7,297 bases of DNA from assembly GCA_031268395.1 (NCBI GenBank), contig JAIRXI010000013.1:1-7297 (forward strand), given 5' to 3'. Positions 5,280-7,297 of this stretch are shown here, piece by piece (within the stretch, counting starts at the first letter, position 1; every line of letters begins with the position of its first letter). The notes beneath the pieces are model-generated. The model saw only the letters and a program-made list of their open reading frames with translations, did not search any database and was not told where the DNA came from. The DNA is from Tannerella sp. (GTDB lineage: Bacteria > Bacteroidota > Bacteroidia > Bacteroidales > Tannerellaceae). Both the position numbers and the translations under genes were made by a program.

Positions 5280-7031
5280 TCAAATCCCCAGCGAGGCTTT
5301 GATCTGTTCTGTTTGCCGGAGGGCGGCCGCTTCGGCGCCGGCGATGTCTTCTATCGTCTTCACGTGTCTGTGCACTTCAATGTAGAATTTGATTTTCGGT
5401 TCGGTACCCGATGGACGGATGGATATCTTCGTACCGTCTTCCGTGTAGTATTGCAGCACGTTGGAGGTGGTCGGCATATTCAGCGAGAACGCTTCGCCGT
5501 CCGTGAAACTGTATCCCTTCAGCGAGATGTAGTCATGCAGCAGCGCCACCTTCGAGCCGGCAATTTCTGCCGGCGGACATTCGCGGTAGCTTTTCATCAT
5601 CGCCTCAATTTCTTCCGCACCGCTCTTGCCCTGCTTCACGACGGAGATATTGACTTCTTTCGAGTATCCGTATTCCAGATAAATGTCCTGCAGCAGGCGG
5701 TAGAGCGTTTTGCCGCCGTCCCGCGCCCGGGCGGCCGCTTCCGCAAGGATGCAGCAGGCTGAAACGGCATCCTTGTCGCGGACGAAATCTTCGCAGAGGA
5801 ATCCGTAACTCTCTTCGCCGCCGCCGATAAAGGTCTTTTTCCCTTCCATCCGTCGGACGACGTCGGCGATCCATTTGAAACCCGTGTACACGTCGTGGAT
5901 TTCCACGCCGTTCTGCTCGGCTATCGCGCGTACGATCTCGGTTGTCACGATCGTTTTGACAATGTATTCCCTGCCTTGCAGCCTGCCGGTTTCCTTCCAT
6001 CGCACAATCAGGTAATATACCAGCAGCAGTGCCGTCTGGTTGCCGTTGAGGAGCGTCCACTCGCCGGCGTTGTCCTTTACGGCAACTCCCACACGGTCGG
6101 CGTCCGGGTCGGAAGCCAGCACCAGTTCAGCATCCGTCTCCCGCGCCTTTTCGATGGCCAGTGCCAGCGCCGCCGGCTCCTCCGGGTTAGGCGAGACGAC
6201 GGTCGGAAAGTCGCCACTGACGGCGTCCTGTTCCGGCACGTGGATGATGTTTGTGAAACCGAACGCCGCCAGCGCCGCCGGTATCAGGCGCACGCCCGTG
6301 CCGTGGATCGGCGTATAGACGATCTTCATGTCGTGATGGCGGCGGATGGCATCCGGAGACAGCGAGACGGTTTTCAGGTCGCTGATATACGACTTGTCCA
6401 TTTCGCTCCCGATAATTTCGATCAGTTCCCTTTTTCCTTTGAAACGGATGTCGCCGGCGCTTCGAATCCGGTTGACTTCGACGATGGTATTTTTGTCGTG
6501 CGGGGCAATCATCTGTGCACCGTCGTCCCAGTAGGCCTTGTATCCGTTGTATTCCTTCGGATTGTGAGATGCTGTGAGGATGACGCCGCTCTGGCAGCCC
6601 AACTTGCGGATGGCATAGGATATTTCGGGTGTGGGGCGGAGGTCGTCAAACAAGTAAACCTTGATCCCGTTAGCCGAAAAGACATTTGCCGAAATCTCCG
6701 CAAACAGGCGGCTGTTGTTCCGGCAGTCGTGCCCAATGACGACCTTGATTTGCGGCAGTCTGGCAAAATCCTTTCGCAGGTAGTTGGCCAGTCCCTGGGT
6801 TGCCGCGCCGACTGTATACTTGTTCATCCGGTTGGTTCCGACACCCATGATACCGCGCAAACCGCCCGTTCCAAATTCCAGTTCTTTGTAGAAAGCCTCA
6901 ATTAGTCTGGCCGGATCTTCCCGGTCAAGCAGAGCCTGTACCTGTTCGCGCGTCTCCCCGTCATACGCCTTACCCAGCCACACGCGGGCTTTTTTTCTTA
7001 CTGTTTCCAGCAATGCTGTATTTTCTTCCAT
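5280..7031 (-). CDS. Phospho-sugar mutase (phosphoglucomutase/phosphomannomutase, alpha-D-phosphohexomutase family)
   Basis: The product has 583 residues from ATG 7031; a TTG three codons upstream is less likely. This cytoplasmic enzyme moves phosphate between C1 and C6 (or C1 and C5 of pentoses) via a phosphoserine and a bisphosphate intermediate. All four domains are complete, with these motifs: FGTGGLRG at 53-60, TASHNP at 153-158 with phospho-acceptor Ser155, the Mg-binding loop SDPDADR at 307-313 (Asp308, Asp310, Asp312), the sugar-binding GGGEESYG at 403-410, and the phosphate-binding RPSGTEPK at 539-546. The length of about 580 and GGGEESYG fit the PGM2-like branch, so phosphoglucomutase or phosphopentomutase activity is likelier than strict phosphomannomutase. 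It would feed glucose 1-phosphate or mannose 1-phosphate pathways. A good Bacteroidetes promoter precedes it, and the lyase gene follows at 54 bases. Confidence 0.95.
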   Translation of the reverse strand: MEENTALLETVRKKARVWLGKAYDGETREQVQALLDREDPARLIEAFYKELEFGTGGLRGIMGVGTNRMNKYTVGAATQGLANYLRKDFARLPQIKVVIGHDCRNNSRLFAEISANVFSANGIKVYLFDDLRPTPEISYAIRKLGCQSGVILTASHNPKEYNGYKAYWDDGAQMIAPHDKNTIVEVNRIRSAGDIRFKGKRELIEIIGSEMDKSYISDLKTVSLSPDAIRRHHDMKIVYTPIHGTGVRLIPAALAAFGFTNIIHVPEQDAVSGDFPTVVSPNPEEPAALALAIEKARETDAELVLASDPDADRVGVAVKDNAGEWTLLNGNQTALLLVYYLIVRWKETGRLQGREYIVKTIVTTEIVRAIAEQNGVEIHDVYTGFKWIADVVRRMEGKKTFIGGGEESYGFLCEDFVRDKDAVSACCILAEAAARARDGGKTLYRLLQDIYLEYGYSKEVNISVVKQGKSGAEEIEAMMKSYRECPPAEIAGSKVALLHDYISLKGYSFTDGEAFSLNMPTTSNVLQYYTEDGTKISIRPSGTEPKIKFYIEVHRHVKTIEDIAGAEAAALRQTEQIKASLGI

Positions 7032-7052
7032 ATCCGGCAAACTCTAATAACC

Positions 7053-7181
7053 TCACAAAGGTAATGGCTTTTTCCGAATGCGCAAAAATAATCCCGGAAC
7101 GGGACAGAGACGGTGGTAAATGACTTCCTGACTTTCGTCGATGACCGACCGGAGCAGCGGGATACACAGGTAATTTTCCAT
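7053..7181 (-). CDS. Possible small or truncated ORF between mutase and right-edge element
   Basis: A 42-codon frame (MENYLCIPLLRSVIDESQEV..., stop at 7053) shows codon choice with mostly G or C at third positions over its first 30 codons, as in the neighbouring genes. Its last part overlaps the mutase promoter. The ATG sits next to the presumed end of the insertion element, so this could be the tail of a gene cut by the insertion, a small protein, or chance. The opposite strand also has an open stretch here (about 7088-7203). Confidence 0.2.
   Translation of the reverse strand: MENYLCIPLLRSVIDESQEVIYHRLCPVPGLFLRIRKKPLPL
7056..7086 (-). promoter_or_regulatory. Bacteroidetes-type promoter of the sugar mutase gene
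   Basis: On the minus strand TTTG (7086-7083) is followed after exactly 19 bases by TACCTTTG (7063-7056). The end of the -7 element lies 25 bases before ATG 7031, the same distance as at the rpn gene, which supports both starts. It probably also drives the lyase gene. Confidence 0.75.
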
Positions 7182-7214
7182 TACTGTCCGGTAAAAAAAT
7201 AAAGAGCGAGGAGT

Positions 7215-7245
7215 ATTGAGTATCCCCGCTCGGAGGTTATCTTTG
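7215..7245 (+). promoter_or_regulatory. Promoter of the right-edge gene, overlapped by a hairpin
   Basis: ATTG (7215-7218), 19 bases, then TATCTTTG (7238-7245) fits the Bacteroidetes consensus with a slightly weakened -33. The ATG at 7271 begins 26 bases after the -7 element. An imperfect inverted repeat, AGCGAGGA at 7205-7212 with TCCCCGCT at 7223-7230 (seven of eight pairs), covers the -33 region. In transcripts entering from outside it could hamper expression of the gene. Confidence 0.6.
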
Positions 7246-7270
7246 TAATCACTACAAAACAAAATAACCT

Positions 7271-7297
7271 ATGAGCAAAAATACAAATTTTAGCGGA
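7271..7297 (+). CDS. Start of a gene, probably an IS4-like transposase (nine codons visible)
   Basis: ATG 7271 opens MSKNTNFSG and runs off the window. The well-placed promoter and A-rich leader (ACAAAACAAAATAACCT) support a real start. The opening resembles the N-termini of Bacteroidetes IS4-type transposases carrying a DUF4372 domain, which often begin with a Ser/Lys-rich start and a Phe-Ser/Thr-Gly step. Nine residues are too few for a firm assignment. Confidence 0.45.

Larger units (their letters stand above)
7183..7297 (+). mobile_element. Probable left end of an insertion sequence, continuing beyond the window
   Basis: From about ACTGTCCGGTAAAA at 7183 the sequence becomes AT-rich and compact: a short hairpin, a promoter, a short leader and a start codon. 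That is the usual layout of the 5' end of a small Bacteroidetes insertion sequence. The start coordinate is a guess, because the second end and any target duplication lie outside the window. Confidence 0.4.

Noticed and set aside
5895..6905. 336-codon plus-strand frame opposite the mutase gene
   Set aside because: Shadow of the mutase, whose catalytic motifs are all intact on the minus strand.

Overview
The window reads as a Bacteroidales chromosome segment. Three genes are preceded by the Bacteroidetes-type promoter (TTTG or TTG, 19 bases, TAnnTTTG), and a fourth has only the -7 part. Most of these genes have little or no Shine-Dalgarno sequence. Secreted proteins have short signal peptides ending in AQ. 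The enzyme genes look moderately GC-rich by eye. No species can be named; a GC-richer Bacteroidales lineage fits.

Layout from left to right: (1) the 5' end of a secreted protein of unknown function, minus strand, running off the left edge; (2) an Rpn-family PD-(D/E)XK nuclease gene, minus strand, with a tandemly duplicated copy of its C-terminal half between it and the secreted-protein gene; (3) a divergent plus-strand gene for a probable outer-membrane beta-barrel protein; (4) a strong hairpin between convergent genes; (5) a heparinase II/III-like secreted polysaccharide lyase, minus strand; (6) upstream of it by 54 bases, a complete phosphoglucomutase/phosphomannomutase-type gene, minus strand; (7) at the right edge, a promoter and the first nine codons of a plus-strand gene that looks like the start of an insertion-sequence transposase.

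The most interesting part is the rpn region at 174-1656. The long nuclease gene contains an in-frame internal ATG (1032) preceded at 7 bases by a perfect AAGGAGGT. This is the arrangement expected for a gene-within-gene pair in which a short C-terminal product (RpnS) restrains the long nuclease (RpnL), as reported for E. coli rpn genes. A direct tandem duplication of about 430 bases starts at exactly that internal Met codon and ends in the first codons of the downstream secreted-protein gene. It leaves a stand-alone C-terminal ORF (234-629) whose start is borrowed from the duplicated signal-peptide start. The two C-terminal copies differ by one Lys-Glu-Gly tetrad and by substitutions that are mostly synonymous, so the extra copy may be a retained second inhibitor and not plain debris.

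The remaining genes suggest carbohydrate metabolism: a secreted polysaccharide lyase downstream of a hexose-phosphate mutase, possibly co-transcribed. No SusC/SusD pair is present in the window.
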